Assembly: GCF_026008495.1 (NCBI RefSeq)
Contig: NZ_BQUN01000098.1
Location: forward strand, 62,001 to 126,000
Length of the DNA: 64,000 nucleotides
Source: Streptomyces sp. A012304
GTDB taxonomy: Bacteria > Actinomycetota > Actinomycetes > Streptomycetales > Streptomycetaceae
Reading direction: 5' to 3'
The notes beneath the pieces were generated by a model. That model made no database searches and was not told the DNA's origin. It was given only the letters and a program-made list of their open reading frames with translations. Positions 1 to 7,749 of this stretch are shown one piece after another. The position numbers and the translations under genes were made by a program. Each line of letters begins with the position of its first letter. Position 1 is the stretch's first letter.

Positions 1-1
1 G

Positions 2-721
2 GCACGCGCCTCCGAGCGCACCCTCGCCCGCGCCCTGGAGATCGAGGCCGCGACCCGGGAGCGGGAGCGGCTGGCCCGGGACATCCACGACAGCGTGCTC
101 CAGGTGCTGGCCATGGTGCAGCGGCGCGGCGCGGTCCTCGGCGGCGAGGCGGCCGAGCTCGGCCGGATGGCCGGCGAGCAGGAGGTGGCCCTGCGCACCC
201 TGGTCTCCGGCGGGCTGCTGCCGGTCTCCCGGGTGTCGGAGGACGCCGCCGAGGGCGCCGTCGTGCGCGCGGTGGAGGAGACCGACGAGGACGACCCGGA
301 CGGGCCGGCGGACCTGCGTCCGCTGCTCGCGCCGTTCGCCGCCGCCCGGGTCAGCCTCGCCGAGCCCGGCGCCCCGGTGCTGCTGCCCCCCGCCGCCGCC
401 CGTGAGCTGGCCGCGGCGGTCGGGGCCGCGCTGGACAACGTGCGCCGGCACGCCGGGGAGGAGGCCCGGGCCTGGATCCTGGTCGAGGACGAGCCCGACG
501 CGGTGATCGTCACCGTGCGGGACGACGGGCCCGGCATCCCGGAGGGGCGGCTCGCCCAGGCCGAGGGTGAGGGGCGGCTCGGGGTCGCCCTGTCGATCCG
601 GGGCCGGCTGCGCGACCTCGGCGGCAGCGCCGAACTGATCTCGACGCCGGGCCAGGGCACGGAGGTCGAGCTGACCGTACCGAAGGACGACGCGAAGCGG
701 GGGAAGGCAGGACTGCGATGA
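2..721 (+). CDS. Two-component sensor histidine kinase, C-terminal part (NarL-system type)
   Basis: This is the 3' part of a histidine kinase; the start lies before the window and the reading frame is open from base 2. The first visible residues form a HisKA_3 dimerisation/phosphoacceptor helix containing RLARDIHDSVLQ, with the His as phosphorylation site. A HATPase_c domain follows, with an N-box-like stretch (ALDNVRRHA) and a G1-type DDGPGIPEG motif, ending in a GTEVELTVP strand. This is the usual form of kinases paired with NarL/FixJ regulators. The stop codon overlaps the start of the response regulator gene (ATGA), so the two are translationally coupled and should work together. The sensory N-terminus is not visible, so the signal is unknown. 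Confidence 0.92.
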   Translation, partial: ARASERTLARALEIEAATRERERLARDIHDSVLQVLAMVQRRGAVLGGEAAELGRMAGEQEVALRTLVSGGLLPVSRVSEDAAEGAVVRAVEETDEDDPDGPADLRPLLAPFAAARVSLAEPGAPVLLPPAAARELAAAVGAALDNVRRHAGEEARAWILVEDEPDAVIVTVRDDGPGIPEGRLAQAEGEGRLGVALSIRGRLRDLGGSAELISTPGQGTEVELTVPKDDAKRGKAGLR

Positions 722-1416
722 ACGAGGAACAGGTGGGGACAGCGGGGACGCGCGGCCCGATCAAGGTGATGGTGGTCGACGACCACCCCATGTGGCGGGA
801 CGCGGTCGCCCGGGACCTGGCCGAGTCCGGCCTCGACGTGGTCGCCACCGCGGGCGACGGCGAGCAGGCCGTGCGCCGCGCCAGGGCCACCACGCCCGAT
901 GTGCTCGTGCTCGACCTGAACCTGCCCGCCAAGCCGGGCGTGCAGGTCTGCAAGGAGGTCGTCGCCGCGAACCCCGCCGTGCGCGTGCTGGTGCTCTCCG
1001 CGAGCGGTGAGCACGCCGACGTCCTGGAGGCCGTGAAGTCCGGCGCCACCGGCTACCTGCTGAAGTCGGCCTCCACCGAGGAACTGCTCGACGCGGTGCG
1101 CCGTACGGCCGTCGGCGACCCGGTGTTCACCCCGGGCCTGGCCGGTCTGGTCCTCGGCGAGTACCGCCGCCTGGCCTCCGAGCCGGCGCCCGCCGCCGAC
1201 ACCGACGAACCCGGCGCGCCCCGGCTGACGGACCGGGAGACCGAGGTGCTGCGCCTGGTCGCCAAGGGCCTGAGCTACAAGCAGATCGCCGAACGGCTGG
1301 TCATCTCCCACCGCACGGTCCAGAACCACGTCCAGAACACGCTCGGCAAGCTCCAGCTGCACAACCGGGTGGAACTGGTCCGGTACGCGATAGAGCGCGG
1401 CCTCGACGACGAGTAA
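718..1416 (+). CDS. LuxR/NarL-family response regulator
   Basis: This 232-residue DNA-binding response regulator is the partner of the kinase encoded just upstream, whose stop codon it overlaps by ATGA. The receiver domain (about residues 15-130) shows the acidic pair D21-D22, the phosphoacceptor D66 in VLVLDLNLP and the conserved K116 in GYLLKSAS. The C-terminal LuxR helix-turn-helix (about 165-230) contains LTDRETEVLRLVAKGLS and a recognition helix around SHRTVQNHVQ. Phosphotransfer to D66 would be expected to drive dimerisation and DNA binding. The target genes are not evident from the window, and no clear terminator follows. Confidence 0.95.
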   Translation: MNEEQVGTAGTRGPIKVMVVDDHPMWRDAVARDLAESGLDVVATAGDGEQAVRRARATTPDVLVLDLNLPAKPGVQVCKEVVAANPAVRVLVLSASGEHADVLEAVKSGATGYLLKSASTEELLDAVRRTAVGDPVFTPGLAGLVLGEYRRLASEPAPAADTDEPGAPRLTDRETEVLRLVAKGLSYKQIAERLVISHRTVQNHVQNTLGKLQLHNRVELVRYAIERGLDDE

Positions 1417-1522
1417 CACCCCAGCCGTTCACCGGAATTGTGCCGACCCGCCCATATCGGTGTGAGCTGGATCACGATTACCGTGTGTCTTCGTCGGACC
1501 ACTGCGGCGAAGGGACATGTCC

Positions 1523-2551
1523 ATGCGCGTCGGAGTACTGACCGGAGGCGGCGACTGCCCCGGCCTCAACGCCGTCATCCGGGCCGTCGTCCGCAAAGGA
1601 GTGCAGGAGTACGGCCACGACTTCGTCGGCTACCGGGACGGCTGGCGGGGTCCGCTCGAGGGGACGTCGGTCCCGCTCGACATCCCGGCCGTGCGCGGCA
1701 TCCTGCCCCGCGGCGGCACCGTCCTCGGCTCCTCGCGGACCAACCCGCTCAAGGTCGAGGACGGCATCCGCCGCATCAGGAAGAACCTGGCCCGGCAGCA
1801 GATCGACGCGCTCGTCGCGATCGGCGGCGAGGACACGCTCGGCGTCGCCGCCCGCCTGTCCGACGAGCACGGCGTGCCCTGTGTGGGCGTGCCGAAGACC
1901 ATCGACAACGACCTGTCCGCCACCGACTACACCTTCGGCTTCGACACCGCGGTCGGCATCGCCACCGAGGCCATCGACCGCCTGCACACCACCGCCGAGT
2001 CACATATGCGCGTCCTCGTCGTCGAGGTGATGGGCCGGCACGCCGGCTGGATCGCCCTGCACTCGGGCCTGGCCGGCGGTGCCAACGTCATCCTCATCCC
2101 CGAGCAGCGCTTCGACGTCGAGCAGGTGTGCGCCTGGGTGACCTCCCGGTTCCGGGCGTCGTACGCGCCGATCGTGGTGGTCGCGGAGGGCGCGATGCCG
2201 AAGGACGGCGACATGGTCCTCAAGGACGAGTCGCTGGACGCCTTCGGGCACGTCCGGCTCTCCGGCGTCGGCGAGTGGCTGGCCAAGCAGATCGAGAAGC
2301 GCACCGGCAAGGAGGCCCGCACCACGGTGCTCGGCCATGTGCAGCGCGGCGGCACCCCGAGCGCCTTCGACCGCTGGCTCGCCACCCGCTTCGGCCTGCA
2401 TGCGATCGACGCCGTCCACGAGCGCGACTTCGGCACGATGGTCGCGCTGCGCGGAACGGACATCGTCCGCGTACCGCTCGCCCGGGCCACGGCCCGGCTC
2501 AAGACCGTGGACCCGAGGCTGTACGCGGAGGTCGGCGTGTTCTTCGGCTGA
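1523..2551 (+). CDS. pfkA: 6-phosphofructokinase, group III, with pyrophosphate-type active-site residues
   Basis: This enzyme phosphorylates fructose 6-phosphate in glycolysis. The start is placed at ATG 1523, which has AAGGGA seven bases upstream; an in-frame ATG at 1517 lies too close to that site. The 342-residue protein has the N-terminal glycine loop (LTGGGDCPGLNAVIR), the catalytic PKTIDND segment and the sugar-phosphate-binding EVMGRHAGWIA segment. The position that separates the phosphodonors reads G-G-E-D-T at residues 101-105, so residue 104 is Asp, and Lys (residue 125) precedes TIDND. In the PFK family Gly104/Gly124 is the ATP pattern and Asp104/Lys124 the PPi pattern. The family assignment is firm. 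The phosphodonor is an inference. It converges with the anthranilate synthase gene across a 9-bp gap. Confidence 0.95.
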   Translation: MRVGVLTGGGDCPGLNAVIRAVVRKGVQEYGHDFVGYRDGWRGPLEGTSVPLDIPAVRGILPRGGTVLGSSRTNPLKVEDGIRRIRKNLARQQIDALVAIGGEDTLGVAARLSDEHGVPCVGVPKTIDNDLSATDYTFGFDTAVGIATEAIDRLHTTAESHMRVLVVEVMGRHAGWIALHSGLAGGANVILIPEQRFDVEQVCAWVTSRFRASYAPIVVVAEGAMPKDGDMVLKDESLDAFGHVRLSGVGEWLAKQIEKRTGKEARTTVLGHVQRGGTPSAFDRWLATRFGLHAIDAVHERDFGTMVALRGTDIVRVPLARATARLKTVDPRLYAEVGVFFG

Positions 2552-2560
2552 CGGCGCCCC

Positions 2561-4426
2561 TCAATCCGACAACGTGCCGGCGCCGAGCAGGGAACCGACC
2601 AGCTCCCGCACCACGGCCGCCCCGTTCAGAGTCAGCACCGACTCCGGATGGAACTGCACCCCCGCGAAGCCCGGGCCGCGCAGCGCGTGCACCTCCCCGT
2701 TCGCGGCCCGGCTCACCTCGATGCCGTGCGCGGCCAGCTCGGCCAGGGCGTCGTCGTCGCAGCGCGCCGTGAAGCTGTTGTAGAAGCCGACGGTCTCCTC
2801 CCGCCCGAACAGGTCGATCACCGTCTGCGCCCCCTGGTACGGCACCTCCTTGCGGACGATGTCCAGCCCCAGCTCCGTCGCGATCAGCTCGTGCCCGAGG
2901 CAGACGCCCAGCACGCCCTGCCGGTGCTCCCGGACGATCCGCGCCGTCAGCTCCCGCAGGAACCGCATCTTCGGATCGGCGAGGTCGGACGGGTCACCGG
3001 GACCCGGCCCGAGGACGATCACCCCCTCGTGCGCGAGCACCGCCTCCCGCAGCCCCGGCTCGTCGTACCGCCGTACGGTGACCGTGAGCCCCGACGACCG
3101 CAGGACGTGCGCGAGCATCGCCGTGAAGGTGTCCTCGCCGTCCACCACCAGGGCGTGCCCGGTCAGCTCCCGCGAGCGCTCCTGCATCCGCAGCCAGAAC
3201 GGCGCCAGCGACGCCCTGCGCCCATCCAGCGCCGCCCGCACCCGGGGGTCGTCGGCCAGCCGCGGGCGGGTGTGGTGCGCACGGGGCCCGCCCGGCCGTA
3301 CGCCGAGCGCCGCCAGCACGCCCGCCGCCTTCGCGTGCGTCTCCGCGACCTCGCCCGCCGGGTCCGAGCCGCGCACCAGCGTGGCGCCGACCGGCACCCG
3401 CAGCCGTCCGGCCGCGTCGATGTCGGCGGTGCGGATGAGGATGGGGGAGTCGAGGGTCTGCGCCCCGCCCGAGTCGGTGCCGAGCAGCGCCAGCGCACCG
3501 GCGTAGTAGCCGCGCCCGCCGACCTCGTGCCGCTCGATGACCCGGCAGGCGTTCTGCACCGGCGAACCGGTGACGGTCGCGGCGAACATGGTCTCCCGCA
3601 GGACCTCCCGCATGTCCAGCGAGGACTTGCCGCGCAGCTCGTACTCGGTGTGCGCGAGGTGCGCCATCTCCTTCAGCCGCGGCCCGACCACCACCCCGCC
3701 CATGTCGCCGACGGTGCACATCATCTTGAGCTCCTCGTCGACGACCATCGACAGCTCCTCGATCTCCTTGCCGTCGGCGAGGAAGTCCAGCAGGTGCTCC
3801 GGTGTCGGCCCGCCGTCCGGATAGCGGTAGGTGCCGCTGATCGGGTTCATGACGACGGTGCCGCCGGACATCCGCACATGCACCTCAGGGCTCGCCCCGA
3901 CCAGCGTGCGCTCCCCGGTGTGCACCACGAACGTCCAGTACGCGCCCCGCTCACCCTCCAGCAGCCGCCGGAACAGCGCCAGCGCGTCGGCCCGCCCGAA
4001 CCCGTGGATCCGCCCCTGGTACGTCCGCCGGACGACGAAGTTGGCACCCTCGCCGCGTCCGATCTCGTCCCGCAGCACCCGGCCGACGATCCGCGCGTAC
4101 TCCTCGTCGTCGACGTCGAAGCCGCCGCCGTCGACGCGCACGTCATGGGCGGGCAGTTGCTCCAGCGCCGCGGCGAGCGGGATCTCGTACCGCTCCTCGG
4201 GGGTCAGGACGGCCAGCGGTGTGCCGTCGTCGCGGACGTCGAAGCCGCGCTCGCGGATCTGGCGGAACGGCACGAGCGCGAGGCCCTCGTCGGGCAGGTC
4301 GGCGAGGCGGTCGCGGGTCGTGACCGGGCCGAGGAGCACCTCGACCGTGTGCTCGTCGTGGCCGGGCGTGCGGCGGCGGAGCAGGGCGAAGGGGCGGGGG
4401 TCGTGCAGCAGGTCGTACAGACGCAT
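2561..4426 (-). CDS. trpE: Fused anthranilate synthase (TrpE-TrpG), component I plus glutamine amidotransferase
   Basis: This enzyme converts chorismate and glutamine to anthranilate, the first step of tryptophan synthesis. The start at ATG 4426 gives 621 residues (MRLYDLLHDPRPFALL...). Residues about 1-420 are the chorismate-binding TrpE part, with MNPISGTYRYPDGG and MFAATVTGSPVQNACRVIE. Residues about 430-620 are a class I glutamine amidotransferase, with the nucleophile Cys in GVCLGHELIA and the catalytic His in GVQFHPESVL. This single-chain arrangement resembles PhzE/TrpEG proteins. The gene is preceded by a Trp-codon leader peptide and a terminator hairpin, which argues for a biosynthetic trp role over a secondary-metabolite one. 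The divergent neighbour encodes DAHP synthase, the entry to the same pathway. Confidence 0.93.
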   Translation of the reverse strand: MRLYDLLHDPRPFALLRRRTPGHDEHTVEVLLGPVTTRDRLADLPDEGLALVPFRQIRERGFDVRDDGTPLAVLTPEERYEIPLAAALEQLPAHDVRVDGGGFDVDDEEYARIVGRVLRDEIGRGEGANFVVRRTYQGRIHGFGRADALALFRRLLEGERGAYWTFVVHTGERTLVGASPEVHVRMSGGTVVMNPISGTYRYPDGGPTPEHLLDFLADGKEIEELSMVVDEELKMMCTVGDMGGVVVGPRLKEMAHLAHTEYELRGKSSLDMREVLRETMFAATVTGSPVQNACRVIERHEVGGRGYYAGALALLGTDSGGAQTLDSPILIRTADIDAAGRLRVPVGATLVRGSDPAGEVAETHAKAAGVLAALGVRPGGPRAHHTRPRLADDPRVRAALDGRRASLAPFWLRMQERSRELTGHALVVDGEDTFTAMLAHVLRSSGLTVTVRRYDEPGLREAVLAHEGVIVLGPGPGDPSDLADPKMRFLRELTARIVREHRQGVLGVCLGHELIATELGLDIVRKEVPYQGAQTVIDLFGREETVGFYNSFTARCDDDALAELAAHGIEVSRAANGEVHALRGPGFAGVQFHPESVLTLNGAAVVRELVGSLLGAGTLSD

Positions 4427-4472
4427 GGGGTCCGTGTCCTTCTCGATGAGGAGGAACGACCCCGACGAACGC

Positions 4473-4499
4473 CGAAGGCCGCCCCTCGGGCGGCCTTCG
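4473..4499 (-). terminator. trp attenuator terminator hairpin
   Basis: A perfect 12-bp inverted repeat (CGAAGGCCGCCC / GGGCGGCCTTCG) with a 3-nt loop lies between the leader peptide and trpE. In the direction of trpE it is followed by a moderately T-containing stretch (GCGTTCGTCGGGGTCG). Together with the Trp-rich leader peptide it forms a classical transcription attenuator. The exact antiterminator pairing was not worked out. Confidence 0.85.
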
Positions 4500-4520
4500 C
4501 GAAGTCGTACGTACGCGCAG

Positions 4521-4577
4521 TCAGTGGGCCGCCGGATGAGCGGTCCACCACCAGTTCTGGGTCGAATGCGCGAACAT
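4521..4577 (-). CDS. trpL: trp leader peptide with three consecutive Trp codons
   Basis: This 18-codon open frame on the minus strand, upstream of trpE, reads MFAHSTQNWWWTAHPAAH. It contains three adjacent TGG codons and ends 21 bp before the attenuator hairpin. Stalling of the ribosome at WWW when charged tRNA-Trp is scarce would favour read-through into trpE. The peptide itself needs no function. No strong Shine-Dalgarno sequence is visible upstream. It is too short for standard gene calling. Confidence 0.9.
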   Translation of the reverse strand: MFAHSTQNWWWTAHPAAH

Positions 4578-4671
4578 GCGACGCACATTACCCCACAGGC
4601 CCCACGTCCACAGGTGAGCGGCGCTCTGTCTCACCTGTCGAGCGACGGGAAAATCCCGCGACACGACCCCG

Positions 4672-4677
4672 TAACCT
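4672..4677 (+). promoter_or_regulatory. -10 element of a probably leaderless DAHP synthase promoter
   Basis: TAACCT sits 6 nt before the GTG start of the DAHP synthase gene and no ribosome-binding site intervenes. A transcript starting about 7 nt downstream of the -10 box would begin at the start codon. The -35 region is weak. The same 106-bp intergenic region must also hold the divergent trpL/trpE promoter. Confidence 0.5.
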
Positions 4678-4683
4678 GGGTGC

Positions 4684-6036
4684 GTGACCGTGAACGCTAA
4701 GACCAGCGCGAATGCTGGCAACACCTGGCGAGACCTGCCCGCGGCGCAGCAGCCCGAGTACCCCGACCCCGAGGCTCTGCGCGCCGTCATCGCGGAGCTC
4801 GAGTCGTATCCGCCGCTCGTTTTCGCGGGCGAGTGCGACCAGCTGCGCGCCCGGATGGCGGCCGTCGCCAAGGGCGAGGCGTTCCTCCTGCAGGGCGGCG
4901 ACTGTGCCGAGGCCTTCGACGCGGTGTCCGCCGACCACATTCGCAACAAGCTGAAGACCCTCCTCCAGATGGGCGCCGTGCTGACGTACGCCGCCTCCGT
5001 GCCGGTGGTGAAGGTCGGCCGGATCGCCGGCCAGTACTCCAAGCCCCGCTCCAAGCCGACCGAGACCCGCGACGGCGTGACGCTCCCGACCTACCGGGGC
5101 GACTCCGTCAACGGCTTCGAGTTCACCGAGGCGGCCCGGGTCCCGGACCCCGAGCGCCTGAAGCGGATGTACCACGCGTCCGCCTCGACGCTGAACCTGG
5201 TGCGCGCCTTCACCACCGGCGGTTACGCCGACCTGCGCCAGGTGCACGCCTGGAACCAGGACTTCGTGAAGTCCTCCCCGTCCGGCCAGCGCTACGAGCA
5301 GCTCGCGCGTGAGATCGACAGCGCGCTGAACTTCATGCACGCCTGCGGGACCGACCCGGAGGAGTTCAAGACCGTCGAGTTCTACTCCTCGCACGAGGCG
5401 CTGCTGCTCGACTACGAGTCCGCCCTGACCAGGGTCGACTCCCGCACCGGCCGGCTGTACGACGTGTCGGCGCACATGGTGTGGATCGGTGAGCGCACCC
5501 GGCAGCTGGACCACGCCCATGTCGAGTTCGCCTCGAAGATCCGCAACCCGATCGGCATCAAGCTCGGCCCGACGACGACGGCCGAGGAGGCGCTGCAGTA
5601 CATCGAGCGCCTCGACCCCGACCGGGAGCCGGGCCGGCTGACCTTCATCGTCCGTATGGGCGCCGACAAGGTCCGCGACAAGCTGCCCGAGCTGGTCGAG
5701 AAGGTCACCGCGTCGGGTGCGACGGTGGCCTGGGTGACCGACCCGATGCACGGCAACACCTTCGAGGCGGCCTCGGGTCACAAGACCCGCCGTTTCGACG
5801 ACGTGCTCGACGAGGTCAAGGGCTTCTTCGAGGTCCACAAGGCCCTCGGCACCCACCCCGGCGGCATCCACGTGGAGCTGACCGGTGACGACGTCACCGA
5901 ATGCGTGGGCGGCGGCGACGAGATCTTCGTCGACGACCTGCACCAGCGCTACGAGACGGCCTGCGACCCTCGGCTCAACCGCAGCCAGTCGCTCGACCTG
6001 GCCTTCCTCGTCGCGGAGATGTACCGGGATCAGTAA
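4684..6036 (+). CDS. aroH: Class II 3-deoxy-D-arabino-heptulosonate 7-phosphate (DAHP) synthase
   Basis: This enzyme condenses phosphoenolpyruvate and erythrose 4-phosphate to DAHP, the first step of the shikimate pathway. The 450-residue protein is of the plant-like class II (AroA-II) type found in actinomycetes. Recognisable segments are LQGGDCAEAF near residue 70, GRIAGQYSKPRS near 115, WIGERTRQLDHAHVEF near 265 and WVTDPMHGNT near 350; these provide substrate- and metal-binding residues including Cys75 (in GDCAEAF). It is transcribed away from the trp attenuator and anthranilate synthase gene, so chorismate supply and use are encoded back to back. A strong hairpin follows the stop codon. 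Regulation is not visible beyond the probable leaderless promoter. The gene symbol is by analogy only. Confidence 0.94.
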   Translation: MTVNAKTSANAGNTWRDLPAAQQPEYPDPEALRAVIAELESYPPLVFAGECDQLRARMAAVAKGEAFLLQGGDCAEAFDAVSADHIRNKLKTLLQMGAVLTYAASVPVVKVGRIAGQYSKPRSKPTETRDGVTLPTYRGDSVNGFEFTEAARVPDPERLKRMYHASASTLNLVRAFTTGGYADLRQVHAWNQDFVKSSPSGQRYEQLAREIDSALNFMHACGTDPEEFKTVEFYSSHEALLLDYESALTRVDSRTGRLYDVSAHMVWIGERTRQLDHAHVEFASKIRNPIGIKLGPTTTAEEALQYIERLDPDREPGRLTFIVRMGADKVRDKLPELVEKVTASGATVAWVTDPMHGNTFEAASGHKTRRFDDVLDEVKGFFEVHKALGTHPGGIHVELTGDDVTECVGGGDEIFVDDLHQRYETACDPRLNRSQSLDLAFLVAEMYRDQ

Positions 6037-6053
6037 CCGCTGGTAACGGCTGT

Positions 6054-6083
6054 GGGGCGCGGATCACATACGATCCGCGCCCC
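6054..6083 (+). terminator. Terminator hairpin after DAHP synthase
   Basis: GGGGCGCGGATC and its exact reverse complement GATCCGCGCCCC are separated by 6 nt, giving a perfect 12-bp stem 17 bp after the DAHP synthase stop codon. There is no long T-run, which is common for Streptomyces terminators. Confidence 0.8.
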
Positions 6084-6118
6084 TCTCCACTTTTGCGGGT
6101 TCTGTGCGACGGGTAAGG

Positions 6119-6137
6119 TTAGGTTAGCCTCACCGAT
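6119..6137 (+). promoter_or_regulatory. Iron box (DmdR1/IdeR-type operator) upstream of bfd
   Basis: TTAGGTTAGCCTCACCGAT matches the Streptomyces/corynebacterial iron-box consensus TTAGGTTAGGCTCACCTAA at 16 of 19 positions, and lies 46 bp before the bfd start codon. DmdR1 with Fe2+ would be expected to repress bfd here, so the ferredoxin would be made when iron is short. That fits its role in releasing iron from bacterioferritin. Confidence 0.8.
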
Positions 6138-6182
6138 CAACGGGGTGGCCATACTTGTCGCTCCCGTCGGAGGTGAATCCGC

Positions 6183-6407
6183 GTGTACGTCTGCAGCTGC
6201 TTCGGAGTGACCGAAGCGCAGGTCAAGCAGCACGCGGACAACGGTGCGTGCACGCCCCGCCAGATAGCCTCCGCCTGCAAGGCGGGCACGGACTGCGGGT
6301 CGTGCGTACGCCGTATCCAGGCGATCCTCGGCCGGGGTGCCTGCCCGCGCCGTGAGCTGGCCGACCAGGGCCGGCCCGTCCTCTCCGAGCTGGACGAAGC
6401 CGCGTAG
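6183..6407 (+). CDS. bfd: Bacterioferritin-associated ferredoxin, [2Fe-2S]
   Basis: This 74-residue protein delivers electrons to bacterioferritin so that stored Fe3+ can be released as Fe2+. Four cysteines of the BFD-like [2Fe-2S] fold are present: C4 and C6 in YVCSCFGVTE, and C38 and C41 in AGTDCGSCVRR. The start is GTG 6183, served by GGAGGTGA about 8 nt upstream. It converges with the bacterioferritin gene, its expected partner, and is preceded by an iron box that the bfr side lacks. Confidence 0.95.
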   Translation: MYVCSCFGVTEAQVKQHADNGACTPRQIASACKAGTDCGSCVRRIQAILGRGACPRRELADQGRPVLSELDEAA

Positions 6408-6431
6408 TCCCGCGACCCGGCTCGCCCCCGC

Positions 6432-6911
6432 TCAGCTCTCCGGCTGCTCGATCAGCTGGGCGATGTACAGCGCCTCGCCGAGTTTCTCCAGCAGCTCCAG
6501 CTGGGTGTCGAGGTAGTCGATGTGGTGCTCTTCGTCCTCGAGGATCGACTCGAAGATGTTCGCGGACGTGATGTCGCCCTTCTCGCGCATCACCTTGATC
6601 CCGCGCTTGAGGCGGTCGATCGCCTCCACCTCGATCTGCCGGTCGGCCTCGAACATCTCCCTGACCGTCTGGCCCACGCGCACATGGAACAGCCGCTGGT
6701 AGTTCGGCAGGCCCTCCAGGAACAGGATCCGGTCGGTGAGCACCTCCGCGTGCTTCATCTCGTCGAACGACTCGTGCCGCGTGTACTTGGCGAGCTTCGT
6801 CCAGCCGTAGTTCTCCTGCATCTTGGCGTGCAGGAAGTACTGGTTGATCGCGGTGAGCTCGCCGGTGAGCTGCTCGTTGAGGAATTCGATGACCTCGGGA
6901 TCGCCCTGCAT
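6432..6911 (-). CDS. bfr: Bacterioferritin
   Basis: This is a 159-residue haem-containing ferritin that oxidises and stores iron as a 24-mer shell. The start is ATG 6911, with AAGGAG eight bases upstream; an in-frame GTG six codons earlier overlaps that site. All canonical positions are present: ferroxidase ligands E18, E51, H54, E94, E127 and H130, and the haem-ligating M52. It faces bfd tail to tail. An imperfect inverted repeat lies about 75-90 bp upstream of the start, but no iron box is seen, so its control may differ from that of bfd. Confidence 0.97.
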   Translation of the reverse strand: MQGDPEVIEFLNEQLTGELTAINQYFLHAKMQENYGWTKLAKYTRHESFDEMKHAEVLTDRILFLEGLPNYQRLFHVRVGQTVREMFEADRQIEVEAIDRLKRGIKVMREKGDITSANIFESILEDEEHHIDYLDTQLELLEKLGEALYIAQLIEQPES

Positions 6912-6984
6912 CGCAGAGGCTCCTTCCACGTGGGGAATCGGGGAGGTTGCCGCCGCATGATTTCACCGGCGCCGAAGATCGTCC

Positions 6985-7002
6985 AGTAAGTGCGTACTTA
7001 GT
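6985..7002. promoter_or_regulatory. Operator-like imperfect inverted repeat between bfr and the molybdopterin oxidoreductase gene
   Basis: AGTAAGT-GCGT-ACTTAGT is an inverted repeat with one mismatch in 7-bp arms, and a further TAAGTTAGT copy follows directly. It is AT-rich in a very GC-rich region and lies in the divergent spacer, as operators for TetR- or MarR-type proteins often do. No regulator can be assigned. Confidence 0.4.
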
Positions 7003-7086
7003 AAGTTAGTCCATGCTTAGTGGCAGTTGCCCGTTTCGGGACATGCCCGGTCATGTGCATCGCCCCGGGTCTGTCAGGATGGAGTC

Positions 7087-7719
7087 ATGGGTCATCCGGT
7101 GGAGCGAGCAACAGGAGAAGCAGCAGCGTCCGAGCTTCCGCCGGGGCAGCGACTGCAGCGGGGCTGGCCCGTCACGCACTACGGCCCGGTGCCCAAATTC
7201 CGGCCCGAACGCTGGGACTTCAGGGTATTCGGCGCCACCGCCGACGGCGAGAAGCACAGCTGGACCCACGCGGAATTCACAAGCCTCCCCCACACCACCG
7301 TCGTGGCCGATCTGCACTGCGTGACGAAGTTCAGCATGCTCGGCGCCGAGTGGGGTGGGATCCCGGCCCGCACCATCCTGGAGATCGCTCCGCCCGCGGA
7401 CGACGTCACCCATGTGATGGTGTGGGCGGAGTACGGCTTCAGCTCCAATCTGCGCCTGTCCGACTTCACCTCCGAGCGCACCCTCTTCGCCACCCACAAG
7501 GACGGCGAACTGCTCACCGCCGAGCACGGCTTCCCGCTCCGCCTGGTCGTCCCCCACCTCTACGCCTGGAAGGGGCCGAAGTGGGTCCGGGGTGTGGAGT
7601 ACATGACCGCCGATCGCCGCGGCTTCTGGGAGGAGCGCGGCTACCACAACATCGGCGACCCCTGGAGGGAACAGCGCTACTCGTACCAGGAGGAGCCCGG
7701 GGAGGGCCCCGAGCTCTGA
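7087..7719 (+). CDS. Molybdopterin-dependent oxidoreductase, sulfite-oxidase-like
   Basis: This 210-residue protein consists of a single oxidoreductase molybdopterin-binding domain of the sulfite-oxidase fold (YuiH / MsrP-like soluble group). The segment DLHCVTKFSMLGAEWGG provides the conserved Cys expected to ligate molybdenum, and YMTADRRGFWEERGYHNIGDPW is the usual C-terminal signature region. The chosen start ATG 7087 follows a GGATGGAG site; longer in-frame starts exist but read through the bfr upstream repeat. No Tat signal or haem domain is present, so a cytoplasmic enzyme with an external electron donor is likely. The substrate is unknown. Confidence 0.85.
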   Translation: MGHPVERATGEAAASELPPGQRLQRGWPVTHYGPVPKFRPERWDFRVFGATADGEKHSWTHAEFTSLPHTTVVADLHCVTKFSMLGAEWGGIPARTILEIAPPADDVTHVMVWAEYGFSSNLRLSDFTSERTLFATHKDGELLTAEHGFPLRLVVPHLYAWKGPKWVRGVEYMTADRRGFWEERGYHNIGDPWREQRYSYQEEPGEGPEL

Positions 7720-7749
7720 CTCCCGCTGTCCGCGCCGCTCTGCCCGGTT

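Noticed and set aside
1424..1523. PHO box upstream of pfkA
   Set aside because: A single GTTCACC occurs near 1427, but a PHO box needs at least two direct 11-bp repeats. None was found upstream of phoD either.
2648..4687. Long plus-strand open frame opposite trpE
   Set aside because: The composition is His/Arg/Pro/Leu-rich without any domain; it arises from GC-rich third positions on the other strand. The same holds for the frames opposite nfo/kinase, DUF58, murE and murF.
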